DNA of 64,000 nt from assembly GCA_002205965.3 (NCBI GenBank), contig NADL03000482.1:1-64000 (forward strand). The letters run 5' to 3'. How positions within the stretch are numbered: position 1 is the stretch's first letter; each line of letters starts with the position of its first letter. Shown in pieces: positions 35,208 through 46,173 of the stretch. The notes below the pieces were generated by a model, which was given only the letters and a program-made list of their open reading frames with translations, ran no database searches and was not told the origin of the DNA. The stretch is from Kappaphycus alvarezii. Lineage: Eukaryota; Rhodophyta; Florideophyceae; Gigartinales; Solieriaceae. A program made the position numbers and the translations under genes.

Positions 35208-35724
35208 ACCGTTGTTAGGCGCGCGCGCGAATCGAAACGGATTTTTTTTGTCGCCGTCATCTACCGACTTTTAATTTACTGTACTATCTCCCCTTGTCCA
35301 AAATTGCTTGTAGTTCTGGTCCTTCTTCGCCCTCCCTCACCCTAAGCACCTTTCTGGGGAGAATAAATCTCCTTCCTGACCCTTGTTTATCCTTACCGCG
35401 GTCCTCCAAATTCACTTCCATTTTATCTAGATATTTTTATATTGTATCCACCCCTATAAATCGACCCCAAATCAAGTTCCTTTTCCCTTTTCGCTTTCCT
35501 CCTTCAAATTCATTTTTTCGAGCAAAAGGGCGCAAATGCACTATTACAAATTCCCTTGTAGATTTATTTTACCAATTCCAAATCTATATAATGCGCCATC
35601 GGGAGCCTGTTTAAACCCTTTTATTCCAAGTTTGAAACCTCACTGATCATTGCACTCACCACCTCTCTCCTCCTATCCATTCAAAACACCCTCAATTGCC
35701 TACCACTCCGTAAACCCCAACAAA

Positions 35725-36289
35725 ATGGACAACCTATATCCCTCCAGAGTCATTTCCAAAAATTGCCACCTCCGCCCCCTAAACTCCATTCTCCTACTCC
35801 CTTTCGGCCCTATTGACAGTGATGACTACCTACGCCGACAAGAAAAGGAGAAGGTGATTGAATTCGTTCGTCGCTTGTTCGTCGAGAATGAGGAGGAGGA
35901 GGTAGATGAGGGGCAGGAGTGATAAGTCGAGGACGGAGCTGGGAAGACTTTCGAGGAGTGAACAGCCCCGGAATTGGTCTACGAGAATGACGATGAAGGG
36001 GAGGATGAAGGGGAGAATGATTAAGTGGATTAAGAGGAGGATGAAGACGAGGACGAGGAGGACGAGGGGAAGGAGACATGGAAAGTGTTGGAATGGTGGG
36101 GCCGGGGCTGGAAAGTATGGAACAAGTGGTCCCGAAGCTGGAACCGTATGGGGCATCTTTAGTGGTCTAGATATCTCTCAGGAGGAAATAGAGAGTTATA
36201 AGCCATTCGCGGATATTGGCGGGGACTGCTTGGGCAGCATGGATATTTTGGAGAAGTTGTTTGGGTCTGACCTAGAGGATGGGAAATAA
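35725..36289 (+). pseudogene. acidic protein ORF carried inside LTR-like copy B
   Basis: The N-terminal block (MDNLYPSRVISKN, FGPIDSDDYLRRQ, KVIEFVRRLF) matches copy D in this window (MNNLRPSVPISKN, YGPTDADDYIRRQ, QIIEFVRRLF). The C-terminal block (YKPFADIGGDCLGSMDIL followed by EKLFGSDLED) matches copies A, D and, more weakly, E, F and G. Between them lies a Glu/Asp/Arg-rich low-complexity region. I do not recognise the protein and assign no function. The alternating acidic and hydrophobic C-terminus resembles activation-type or protein-binding tails only in composition. The frame in this copy is broken. Confidence 0.6.
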
Positions 36290-36506
36290 GAGGAATAGAT
36301 CAATTTTTCGTTTCCTAAGTATCTGTTGTTTAAATTATATCATCCACACACAATGTTTTTATGTATTTGCTGCTATCTTTTGTAGTTTTGTTCGGACTTT
36401 AGGGGTAGCAAAAAGCCTATATAAGCTGAGTAAACTGCTTCCTCTTAGAGCACTCAAGCAAGTTGGCAGACAACTTCGAGTCAAGTTCCGAGTAGTGGGA
36501 AGTTGA
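36279..36506 (+). CDS. second ORF, 75 aa, overlapping the end of the acidic ORF in copy B
   Basis: Its start overlaps the end of the first ORF. The matching frame in copy D (63,067-63,294, minus) is also exactly 75 aa and similar throughout (both share FCSFVRTL, VAKSLYKLSKLLP, KQVGRQL and end RVVGS). It is hydrophobic then basic. The DNA itself is repeat-conserved, so the frame may be accidental; it also overlaps the TATA-like motif and the hairpin region. Confidence 0.25.
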   Translation: MGNKRNRSIFRFLSICCLNYIIHTQCFYVFAAIFCSFVRTLGVAKSLYKLSKLLPLRALKQVGRQLRVKFRVVGS

Positions 36507-36735
36507 AAGTCAACTTCCGACCCACAAACCATTTTTCTTACGCTGGTCAGAGAACATCAGTGGTAGAACCTGCTGCTTCTATACTTTCTTGTAGCCCTCT
36601 CAACTGCCGTCTCTACCAAACCCTTTTTAATCACTCAACTGTACCAAGGTAGCACTTTTTCGCTTGCAAGACCTCCTTCCTGGGGTATTTGGTTCTGATT
36701 CTCTCTTATCCCGACGGTTTACCCCTATCAACCGT

Positions 36736-38169
36736 ATCGTAATTTGAAGGATGAGGAGTGCCACGAGATGACCTGTTCTTATTTGAAATATTGCCTATAA
36801 ATCCTCAAAATAAATATTCTACGAGAGAAAATGGAATAAACATGAACGTGAATAAGCTAGTACAACAAATAAGCAGTTCAAATTATAGGTAATATTAGTC
36901 AAGAATATTCCCAATTTCAGTTAGCTTAGATTAATGAACTATGAAGACTGAGAATTTAGAAATGGTTTCTTTTCATGTTTCGAGAGATTATTAGACCCAT
37001 AGCCACTCTTGAAGGTATTCAACTATCAAAACATGTAAAATTAAATATGAAATTGATGCTTTACAGGCTTTACAACTCTTCATGAGCTCGCAGCTGAGGC
37101 ATTTGCAACTACTCGGTAAGAACTTTGATATATACTCTTTTGCTCAGATATCGAAGTTGTAATGAGTTAATATAACGCGTCGATATAGGTGATAAATTCT
37201 CAGTAAAAGTGATTCCAAGGAAGCGCAAGTTTCCTCAAAGAACTTTCTACCACAAATATTTCATCTTGATCACAATATTCCCATTGGAATCTTGAATGGA
37301 ATTTCTATGCGATTAGTTTGTACGGCACAGAACTTTTCAATGACAGATAGACTGTCTGATACAAGAAAATAGTTCTCGTAGGCCGTTGGATTTAGTCATT
37401 AGATATATCACATGTGAAATCCTCTGTGAAAGTTGGACATTTCAGTTAATGAGAATTGCTGAATCAGAAAATCTCAATATTAATTTTCAGGAAGCAAAAC
37501 TCTTCAAGAAGCTATTATTGACGTGGAATTTATATTTTATCAGTTTAAGAATAGCCATATTTTCTATATTCTGAAATAATTATAGGCCTTCCACATAGAA
37601 ATAATAGAACTAAAAAGTGATCAAGGAAATATTTTTCAAGTTATGAGTCGTTACCATATAAAATACAACCCTTCCGTGGAAAGGAAGAGATAATTCTATT
37701 TATTCAAAAAATAAAAAATTAACGTTCTTTCTTAGATTGAAACGGGGGTTGCATACAGAATTACCTTTAAGTTTTATAAGGACTCATATCATGAATGAAA
37801 AGGGAATTAAGGCGGGGATGAAGCTTTTGACCTGAGAAAAGTAATTAATTTGGGGGATTTGAAGGCCCTAAAGCCACTAAATTTCCGATGAAAGATCCTA
37901 TAGAAAGGAAGCTTAAGCCCTGAAATCACGTGGTTCCCTACTGGCGAAACTAGAAGTGTTACAAGTCCTTCTTGTCAAACAAACAGAAGGCTCAGTTCTG
38001 CACGAAACACCACTAGCAAGACCGGGAAGTACCCCTCATTTGAAACAGATTCATAAGGAAAAGGTCTTCTTTTAGTGCTATAATTTAAACCAAGGTTAGC
38101 CCCGAGGGGTTCCAGGATTAAATCCTGGAATTTATTGGAAAAATAATATCTCATTTTTTCGCAGCTAAC
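36736..38169. other. AT-rich, no gene seen
   Basis: Short ORFs only, without motif. The right part (from about 37,740) may be decayed 5' sequence of the LINE copy that follows. Confidence 0.4.
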
Positions 38170-38950
38170 ACTGAATTTCTGAAACTTTAATGAACTTAGT
38201 CAATAGCCTAGCATCTGGAAAATCCCCAATCGCGCTAGCACCATGGAGTTTGAGTACTACCTTCACACAAGAAAGATCACAAAAAGAGACTGACTACCGT
38301 ATTAAAAGTCTCTGCGTCGCCTAATATGTTATGGTCTCGTTAAGAGGTCATCTGCGAAAGTCGCGCAGTACTTCAAGTAATTGAAAATCGGCATTGATAC
38401 TCAAGCAGGCACTGATAAAATATTACAAGGGGTCAGAACAGTTGTTCATAGGTTACAGAATAGCTCTGATTTTGCACTGGTAAGACTTATGTACAGAAAG
38501 CACTCAATCTATTCAGCCGCACTACACAGCGTTCTTTGAATCAGTCAAAAACATGTGGCCTACATATTGCTTTGATTTTAATACTATAATGTGAAAGACC
38601 ACGTCTTCGTGTGTATAGGTTAGCAGCTTTTCAGAAACGCCAGGTGCCCTCAAAAAGACGAGAACATCGGTGGCCTGCTCTTTCATCTTGTGCTACATCC
38701 AGTTCTGCTGAATATGCAACAGTTTTACTGCTCCGAAAACGACGATGAGCAGTCAGCATAACAGCTGTTTTCTTCTTATCATCTAGTGCAGCTTCGAATG
38801 AGCTCTGCAAATTTTTACTGGCCGAACTATTAGGGGCCCGCAACACATACGAGAATATTCAACATACCTTTGGGGTTGGATACGCTCCTTTCCGCAGCCG
38901 AATGCAGTCACCTTAAGGTTTTTTTGCTCCAATGCATCTCCATCGCAAAA
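38170..38950 (+). pseudogene. strongly decayed LINE reverse-transcriptase copy
   Basis: Pieces align in order with the RT at 7,998-9,834: LMNLVNSLASGKSPIALAPW with LTELVNVLAAGKAPPALAPW, a stretch with a Gln-Ala-rich IGI-type block, and GGLLFHLVLHPVLLNMQQF near 38,670 with SGLLFDVVLHRLTLKIQDM. Many stops and frame changes separate them, and the catalytic YxDD is not legible. It is far older than the 8-kb copy and about as AT-rich as its surroundings. It ends close to LTR-like fragment H. Confidence 0.65.
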
Positions 38951-39225
38951 CGAAACTTACAGATGCTATCTAAGAGGTATTAAAGGGCCAAGATAAGGCA
39001 AAAAATAGCGGAGGAGAAGCATGTGGGGCCTCGATGGACCTCCTTGGAGCCAAAGACTGAGTTTATTTCGACCTCTGGCCTCGTCCCAGAATATTTATTG
39101 AACTATGCGCGTTTTCGGTGTGGCTTCAGAACTATTTCAAGGTCCCACGTCCACTAATAACACACAGGTACGGAAAAAATATTGCCCTGAAACATTAAAC
39201 GTGATCAAGAACGGCCTAACGGACT

Positions 39226-39560
39226 GAGATATGGTAAAAATGGCTTCAAAAGAAAAAGGAAACACCACATACGTGATATTATAGTTTTTTAAGCGAATAA
39301 AGTAGTACAGCAAACCTTACCTGACAAAGACAAGGAGTGGAAGCGAAAAAACGGTCAATTTCATCCACCTCGCTTCAAGGCTGAAGAAATGAAAAAAGCT
39401 TTCCGGTGGTTTTTGGCATCAAAATTGCCTTCCGTCTCTTGAAAGAAGCAATTTATTCAGGCCTTTATAAACTTTTCTTCCAAAGAGGTGGTTACGGAAG
39501 AGTATATAAGGGTAAAAATCTATATTACTTCCAATTCAAGGCGGATCCAGACAGGCCTGA
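39226..39560 (-). mobile_element. LTR-like fragment H (terminal part only)
   Basis: It starts TGAGATATGG on plus and shares, in order with copies F and G, the GGCTTCAA...GGAAACACC block, the CCACCTCG block and the degenerate ATTTATTCAG...TATAAA box that is the reverse complement of the family's TATA region. No coding block is recognisable beyond it. It is an old broken piece. Confidence 0.45.
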
Positions 39561-40960
39561 CTTGAGGTATAATCAATTCAGGAATATCTACCTTTGTAGA
39601 TGAGTATTGTAAAGTTCATCCAACCTACTTAGGGTAGCTAGCCTTGCATGGTTGAGAGTCAGGGTAGAGGGTTTACTCCCTTAGAAAAGGCCATTCAGGT
39701 CATTATTAAGGAGAAAGGGACGCTATTTATTTAGAGCTGAGAGGATTTCTCCAGAGAGATTCCGTCCGAGAGCAATTTGGGAAAAAGAATTAAAATCCTC
39801 TGGGAGTCAGCTCCGAACCAAAACCTTTGATCAGCTCTCTGGCCCCGAATCGAAGTAGGAGATCCTATTCCTTTAGAATTTATTATTGAAGAATTTACCC
39901 TTATTCTCACTCCCACTCCTCTTCCTTGTCCAGTAATGTCTACTAAGGCAATTTGATGGCTCGAAAAACTCTTATCTGGTGTAGATTGTGCTATCTTTTT
40001 CGTTTGCTGCCAGCTTTACCCCATCAGATTGCTCATGCGGATCGGTAAAAATCTCCAGTAATGAAAATACTGTGATCAACCTTGCTTAAGATCTAGAAAA
40101 GGCAGCCCGACACTTTGCCAGGGGATCACGGACAACAACGAACACGACCCTAAAAAAGCGCAATAGGATCTACAGGAGGGGAACATTTCTGCGACGTTAG
40201 CGTTATGGAACTACTCCCTTCCTCCCTTAGAATAATTCTCTGCTTCAACCCATTGACTTTCCTGAACGCAGCATGTGCCACAAAGTTTCAAAGATAGCAA
40301 GAGTTTATCGACACTCCTGCCAGATTTAGGCTTGACGCAATTCCTATTTTCACACTCGAAGGGGCCAACCAGACTCGTACGCTATGTTGACAGACAAAAT
40401 ACCAGCACATGGCTGTTATATCTACGGAAACGTTCATAAACGGTTTATCTGTCCTCATGCCAAAACAAGCTGCAGCAACTGTGATGTTAAACGCTGAGTT
40501 CTCCACGACTAGTCTTGCTCCGGTCATTTGAGAGTCATTGTGGGCGACTTTTGTGTCTTTTCATCAGTTAGACTTCCCAGCACATCAGATAGTCTAATAA
40601 AAACCAAAAAAGCTTTCAAAATTAAACAATTTCAACTATCTGACATATATCTTGCGACATGGTTTGATTTTAAGTTCATAGAACTCATAATTTTTGCACC
40701 ACTCGCAGTGAACCAGCTTCATTAACCTCCGTTAACCCCTTTAATGAGCACAGTACCACAAAAGTTGACTTGGTGTCGGCCAGCTTATCTGTTACAGCAA
40801 ATGAAACAGAGTGTTCCCCTCTAATGAGCAACAGTAAAATACCAATTTTCACTGCCGTATAAAAACAACTCAGGACGATGAAATTATGAATATCGATTGT
40901 AGATACACGAAACTGTGATTTTAGTATCCCTCTCGAAACAAATACTTCTCGGGACAAATA
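39561..40960. other. decayed repeats, no gene seen
   Basis: Around 40,745-40,840 there is a stretch related to 59,490-59,570 and 50,718-50,760 (shared pattern CAGYAAATGAA followed by a T/C-rich CCCCTTTT-like box), so it belongs to a dispersed repeat. Otherwise ORFs are short. Confidence 0.35.
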
Positions 40961-41767
40961 GAGTGATAAGGTATAAATGGCTTCAACGGAAAAGAAAACA
41001 CCTACCACTTAGGATGAGAGGTGGAACAGGTGACTAAAGTGCTACAGTAGACGTTAACAGACAAGGGAGAGTAGTTGAAGTGAAAAAATGTTACTACTCT
41101 AGTATCTAGCTCTAAAGAAGCAAGCTTTTCCACCTCGCCTAAAGGCTGGAGAGCTGATATAATTTTTTATGTTTGAATTTAACTCCCAAATCGACTCTCA
41201 TAATATCGGAGAAAGCAATTTATTCAGCGCATAAAGGCATTATTTCCAAACAAAAATCTCGATAAAACTACTAAATGCTCAAAAAATGCAGTAAAATACA
41301 TCTTGTAGACGCAGCTAGTTTAACAAAAGATTCTTGACAGAAACTAACCAAATATGATTCTCCCAACTTTCGTTTCCTCAACCAGAGCCTAGAACTTCGC
41401 TTTTAATACCATAATTAACCATGTAGTCCCTGCATGTACCTACGAATGCCTTATGATTGTCTACCCCTTCCTGCAACGAATCCAGCTCACCTAACGTCCC
41501 TCCAATTAGATCCTTGGCCAGGACCGTCTGATCCATCCCATTCCTTCCTCCCGCTCCCCTTTAACCTGGTTCGAAATCCTGCTCTTCATCTATGGACTCC
41601 CCGACCTCCTCTCTTACATCCTCGGACCCTTCTTCGTGTTCCCCTCCTTTTTTGTCTCAAAGACGTAATATAGGGGCATCAAATCCTCGAAGATCTCTAT
41701 GGATTTATAATATTCCTTTTTGGACCCCTGGCTCTCCCCTTTTGTGCTTCTATCTCTGCCTTATGCC

Positions 41768-41903
41768 GAGCGACGAGTTATCCCGAGTTATTTAACGGTT
41801 GGCGACGAATATAGTCCTCTACGTCGGTTGGCCCCGAGCGACGAGTTCTTTCGAGAGATTTAACGGTTGGCGACGAATATAGTCCTCTACGTCGGTTGGC
41901 CCC
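41768..41903. repeat. 68-bp tandem duplication
   Basis: Two head-to-tail copies (41,768-41,835 and 41,836-41,903), each starting GAGCGACGAGTT and ending GTCGGTTGGCCCC, differing mainly in the first third. The duplication lies inside LTR-like copy G and is not in copy F, so it post-dates their split. Confidence 0.85.
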
Positions 41904-42004
41904 GAGAAAAATAGCGGAGAAACGGAGAGGGGATAACGATTGTGAGATTTGGAAATAGGGTAGAAAGGGCGAAGTCAGTGCATGGTGGCTGTAAAGGAGG
42001 ATGA

Positions 42005-42051
42005 AAAATTATTGAGTTTTTGTTTCGGGACAACGAAAACTCAATAATTTT
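42005..42051. repeat. hairpin with 16-bp perfect arms
   Basis: AAAATTATTGAGTTTT (42,005-42,020) pairs exactly with AAAACTCAATAATTTT (42,036-42,051) across a 15-base loop. It sits inside LTR-like copy G. The equivalent place in copy F lacks a perfect palindrome. Confidence 0.8.
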
Positions 42052-43619
42052 CACCAGCAACAGTTGTGTACAAATAGCGCTATTATCTTCTGATTGGTAG
42101 GCCTATTGAAATTAAAAAGTGGGCAGAAATTATTTTTGGAGTGAAAATTGGTGGAAACCTCCTTTAATGGGTCAATTTACTTTGAAAACCACGTTTAGGA
42201 ATCTTGATTATGAGCAAAGATATTTAGGGTCGAAGAAGATCAAATAGCCCGAGCGGATTTAATTAATTACCTGCAAGGGCGAAGTTAATGATACGTAAAA
42301 GAGAAAAAGAAAACGATACGAAGAGCCAGAAATTTCTTCGCGTAATAGAAAAAGATATTTCCGAAGAAAATCAAAGGGAGAGAATTTCTGCGCGTAAAGA
42401 GAATCAAAAGGAAAATGAATTTCTGTGTGTAATGCCTCCACTTTCCAGCTTGAGAGTTTCGTCAGCGAATTTTGACGGCGTCTATTTTGAAATGCTAAAA
42501 CTTTTCGCTTGGTCAGCACACATGACAGTGCACGTTGGGCAACATAATTGTTATCGCCCATACTAAGGCTAATGAATTAAACGTGTTTGATACTGTCTTG
42601 GGTGTTGACAGCCGGTCGCGGGTCGCAGACAAACTCCAAGAGAATCTTGTATTAATCTCCCTTAATTCTAGCTTCTTTTTGCGTTTATTTGTAAAAAGTA
42701 CAGTAGAGTGCGGTCCCCTAGAGATCGCAGAGAGAGCTATAAAATACTACTCGATTCTGGTATTAGACTGTACGCTCGAGTTCAAGCTGTGCAAATCACT
42801 CACTTTCATGGGCTACTCCATGGGTTGGGAAGGTGGGCGACGAAAAAATTTGAGGTGAGTCAATATCTGACAGCTTTCAGTGGGTCTCTTGTCTTCTTTT
42901 CTAGTGGAGTGACTTGGAGTACTTAACTTATTACAGATGTAGGACGGTTATTTCTTTCTCTTAAGTGACCTGCCTGCTCTTGTTGCCATACTAAAGACCA
43001 CCAATTATCGGCAAGAGTGGATATTGATGTTGCCATTAGATAGAATTTTCAGAGTCACTCTTAGTATTACCTAGAACCTGTACGTGTACTGACATCTATT
43101 ATTGACAGTGTGTCATAAAATAAAAAAATCAACCCATGAATTTGCCGGACTCATCCAATTTAAAAATATCTCTCAAATGCAGATACCATGTAAATATCCT
43201 TCCAATTCATATATAAGTGATTATATGCAAAAAAAGAATTATATAAGAATTCAGAAATAGGTAGTATGGTAATTTACTGTAAACTACTTCTCAAAGTTAT
43301 TGGTAAAATTTTAAAAGTTGTTTACGCATTACTAACCGGTACAAAAAATGGAAGTATTGGTCTTCTGAAGGCTGTCGGTATCAAGTAGGCAGATAGATCC
43401 ATCGCCGAAATTAATCAATCAAGACAAAAGGTATTCTCAAGGGGGCGCTGCGAGGAAGAGCAACTAAATGGAGAGCTGCTTTCCCAGAAATTTCGAAGCG
43501 TCGAATATGTGAAGCAAAATATATCTTTACAGCATCGATAACATTAGGTGTTAGTACCGTCAGGTTTGAAACGGATCTGGGGAAGGTCACTCATAGAAGT
43601 AACAGGATCAGCATATATC

Positions 43620-44545
43620 AATTTGACTTCAACTTCAATCGGTTTAATAACGGTGAATTTTTAACGATGTTTCGGTTTCGTAAGTGCGGTATTGGGAAAC
43701 TAACACGAGTCATTGACTGGCCTATAGAAATGATGGCGACAAGCAAGAACCGTTAAGCTGTCACTCCTTTAATGGTCACCTGTTTTCTATTACGTCGGCT
43801 TGCTACACTATCACGTTGGACATATATGGAAATTATGTTTGGGAAACACTGTGCTCAGCTGTCAGAGATATTTTAGGAAGAAATAGAACGTTTATTTGAT
43901 ACAAGAGGATAACTTTTAAAGACGGGATTAAAGCAAGACTTTCATAGAAAAAAGTTGCTCCATGCATGCTGCAGCTGTGTATGAGAACACTAAAGGACTT
44001 CTTAACTGCGTCTGATTCATATATGGGACTGTTATAGGTATCGCGAGGCCATCGGGGGAGATGCACCAGAGAGTAGCGTACAATGATCACAAAAGAAAGC
44101 ATAGTCTCAAGCTTCGAGTTTTTAGTGCTCCTGATGGTATGATCTTGTACTCGTTTGGACCTGTTTCGAGACGACGACATGACTGGACGCTGTATTCGAG
44201 AAGTGAATTGGATGATGCACTTCCAAATTCGTTACAAGTTGAGGAAGAACGATTTTGATCATATAGAGACTCTGGATGAAACCAAAGATGGTTTCTAGAG
44301 GTTCTGTATCGAGGCAACACCATACAACTGTACGGAAATACCTTCAATAAGGCGATGGTAGGAGTAAGTGTTACTTTTGAGTCTGTTTTTACGGAAATCA
44401 AACTGTACTTTACTACAATGTACTTCAAGGGAAAGATGAAGCCGTTTGAATCGCCGATCGGAACTCTATACAATGCGTCTATGACTATTGAAGACGTACG
44501 TAACTGTATCTATCCAAATCAAATATATCTGCAATCCAAATGAGC
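43620..44545 (+). pseudogene. second DDE transposase (Harbinger-like superfamily endonuclease), decayed
   Basis: The order of motifs matches the eukaryotic DDE-superfamily endonuclease type: RFRKCGIGKLTRVIDWPIE near 43,675; LLRRLATLSRW near 43,790; FIYGTVIGIARPSGEMHQRV near 44,020, where the first catalytic Asp of FIDGT has become Tyr; YNDHKRKHSLKLRVFSAPDG near 44,085 (usual YNGHKRxHALKF); FGPVSRRRHD; then NKAMVGVSVTFESVFTEIK near 44,345, which covers the Glu-bearing VEW(V/I)F region; then MYFKGKMKPFESPIGTLYNA. Several stops and frame changes plus the lost Asp mean it is inactive. It lies convergent to a SANT-like gene, as in the intact Harbinger at 20.5-23 kb, but the two transposases belong to different groups. 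Confidence 0.75.
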
Positions 44546-44645
44546 ACCAAACTTCTTTAGATGATTACAAGTCTTTGTGGGGTCAATAACTTGCAAGTAG
44601 TGCTGTTTTTAAATGCGATCAATATGTGGCGGTGTGCGAGAGCGA

Positions 44646-44714
44646 GGGCAAAGTCCGTAACAAGCAGAGGTCGCGAGCTTGCGAGCGACCTGAGCGCAGG
44701 GAAGGACTTTGCCC
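44646..44714. repeat. GC-rich foldback between the transposase and SANT-like gene
   Basis: GGGCAAAGTCC (44,646-44,656) pairs with GGACTTTGCCC (44,704-44,714), and inside it AGGTCGC (44,668-44,674) pairs with GCGACCT (44,685-44,691). It is much more GC-rich than its surroundings. It could be a convergent-transcript terminator-like structure or a small inserted foldback element. Confidence 0.65.
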
Positions 44715-44874
44715 CGCGCGTTTGCAGAGTGTGGGAGGGTCTCAGCCCCTCCCACCAACCAGTAGTCTCTTTCCCTCAATTTTTATGGCCGATAAAATAA
44801 CAATAACAAGAGGCAACAAACTATTGTTTCAGAAAACTATCAATAAATTGAATTCAATGAGAAAAACATAGTTA

Positions 44875-45786
44875 CTTGTGTTGAAAAGCGTCTAGTAGAA
44901 GCTTGAATTTCTCGAGGTCAAGTTTCTTTTGGGTATCACGCTCGTTACGCCGCTCTACACGCTCTTTCTCTTGGTCTTCGCGCTCCGGCGTGAAGCGTTC
45001 TTTTCAAATTACATACGCTTACGATCTAGAGCAGTTTGTGCTAAGTCATCTTCGCGATGAGCGGGATCAAAACAATTCAAAACGCTAGTCGCATCCCCTT
45101 TACTGCTTCCCGTCTTCGTCAAACACCTATTCTTTGTTTTTGGTTCTTCTTCTCTGCTTCCAACCACCTCTAACACACTATTTTCACTCGATTTGTTCTT
45201 CCGCTTCGTCGAGCTCTTAATCAACTCCCTTCCCACCATTTCATTCTGGTCGTCCGGCCATTTTGCCGCAGTACGCGCTACATTTTCTCGTGCATCTAAA
45301 TCGTCCCGCGCATCTCGCATAGTCATCAACAACTCGTCGAACTTCCCAATCTCACCCTCTATCTCCGACGTTCGTATTTCCCTGCTATCTTTCCTGTCGA
45401 ATACCTCCTGCAGACGCTTGTACCGATCCCGGACGCTTTTTCAGGTAAATAGCAATCGCAGAAAGGGATTCTCGTTCTTCCGCGCAGCCGTGACCGCAAA
45501 TGGCATACGATTTTCCCCAGAGGAAGCAATATGAACCTTGGATTCAGCTACCTCCCGCACGATCGTGAGGTCTTCCGCAGATGTAAAGCGGGAATGACGC
45601 CCATTTCTCACCCGATTCGGCTGCATGCTGATACGGAGAAGTTGCAGAGGTAGATAAAGGATTGGGTGGCTGAAGGGGCTGGGTAGAGATATGGCGCTCG
45701 CTTTAAGATACGGAAGGGATAGCAGCAGAAGAAGAAGATGGTGGGGAAGAGCGAACTTTGTTTTCGCTGCTCTCGGGTCTGTCCAT
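44875..45786 (-). pseudogene. Myb/SANT-like protein gene of the second transposon, frame-disrupted
   Basis: It starts at ATG (45,784-45,786): MDRPESSENKVRSSPPSSSS. A later frame (45,441-45,626) has the SANT-like helix RFTSAEDLTIVREVAESKV. After a frame change near 45,440, KSVRDRYKRLQEVFDRKDSR gives the recognition-helix region. The 45,009-45,332 frame continues with a charged Lys/Glu/Ser-rich part. After a further frame change near 45,000 a coiled-coil tail (EREDQEKERVERRNERDTQK) ends in a stop near 44,878. At least three disruptions. Proteins of this type accompany DDE transposons as DNA-binding partners; its convergent position next to the decayed transposase supports that role. Confidence 0.6.
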
Positions 45787-46173
45787 GGCGGTGGGATGGT
45801 ATAGGCGACAGGACACCCGCGAAAAGTGGCGTTACTCGTTACTACTTAGATTTATTTTTCACTTATCCTCACTAACTTGCCTCATTTCACCACGTTTTGT
45901 CACAATATCACTGCAGAATTCTGGAATTGAATTACAGACCGTAATTTCATTTCTGAAATTTGAAGTTTTATTTTCCGAGTTCTGTTGCGTAAGCTCTCTA
46001 TTGCATCTGGTCTCCTTCTAGAATTATTTGCGGGTGCAAGTTTAGTGCATATCACTATTATCAAGAAAACTAATAACTTAAGTAAACCACCCCATTTAAC
46101 CGCATTCACAACCCATCAGGCTGGGAAAAAAGTTTAGGTAGTTTAATATTTGGAACATGGGGTCATTTCCGAG
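45787..46173. other. no gene seen
   Basis: Mixed AT-rich sequence between the SANT-like start and the dispersed repeat. GTAAACCACCCCATTT at about 46,082 is a weak match to the repeat family in reverse orientation. No terminal repeat of the second transposon could be identified here. Confidence 0.35.

Larger units (their letters stand above)
35213..36730 (+). mobile_element. LTR-like element copy B, full length with 5-bp duplication
   Basis: It begins TGTTAGGCGC and ends ACCCCTATCA, flanked on both sides by ACCGT (35,208-35,212 and 36,731-36,735). Length is 1,518 bp. There is no second copy nearby and no gag-pol between, so it behaves as a solo LTR. Order of parts: C/T-rich leader; conserved N-terminal coding block of an acidic protein (from 35,725); Glu/Asp-rich middle; conserved C-terminal block to 36,289; an overlapping second ORF (36,279-36,506); CTATATAAGCTGAGTAAACT near 36,418; twin hairpins (36,450-36,520); trailer. 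It is moderately decayed, with a few breaks in the main frame. Confidence 0.82.
40964..42560 (-). mobile_element. LTR-like element copy G (divergent subfamily)
   Basis: It aligns end to end with copy F (51,094-52,560): shared terminal CTAAAGTGCTACAGTAGACG, CCACCTCGCC, ATTTATTCAG box, the C-terminal coding block (minus strand, with LGELDSLQEGVDNHKAF and a DYM...EVLGS remnant near 41,390-41,560) and an A-rich far flank up to about 42,560. The low end starts TGATAAGG like the other copies read in reverse. A matching target duplication was not found, so the outer limits are approximate. The coding part is broken. Confidence 0.6.

Noticed and set aside
41563-41585. tRNA-like B box (GGTTCGAAATCC)
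   Set aside because: No A box at the right distance and no cloverleaf; it lies inside LTR-like copy G.
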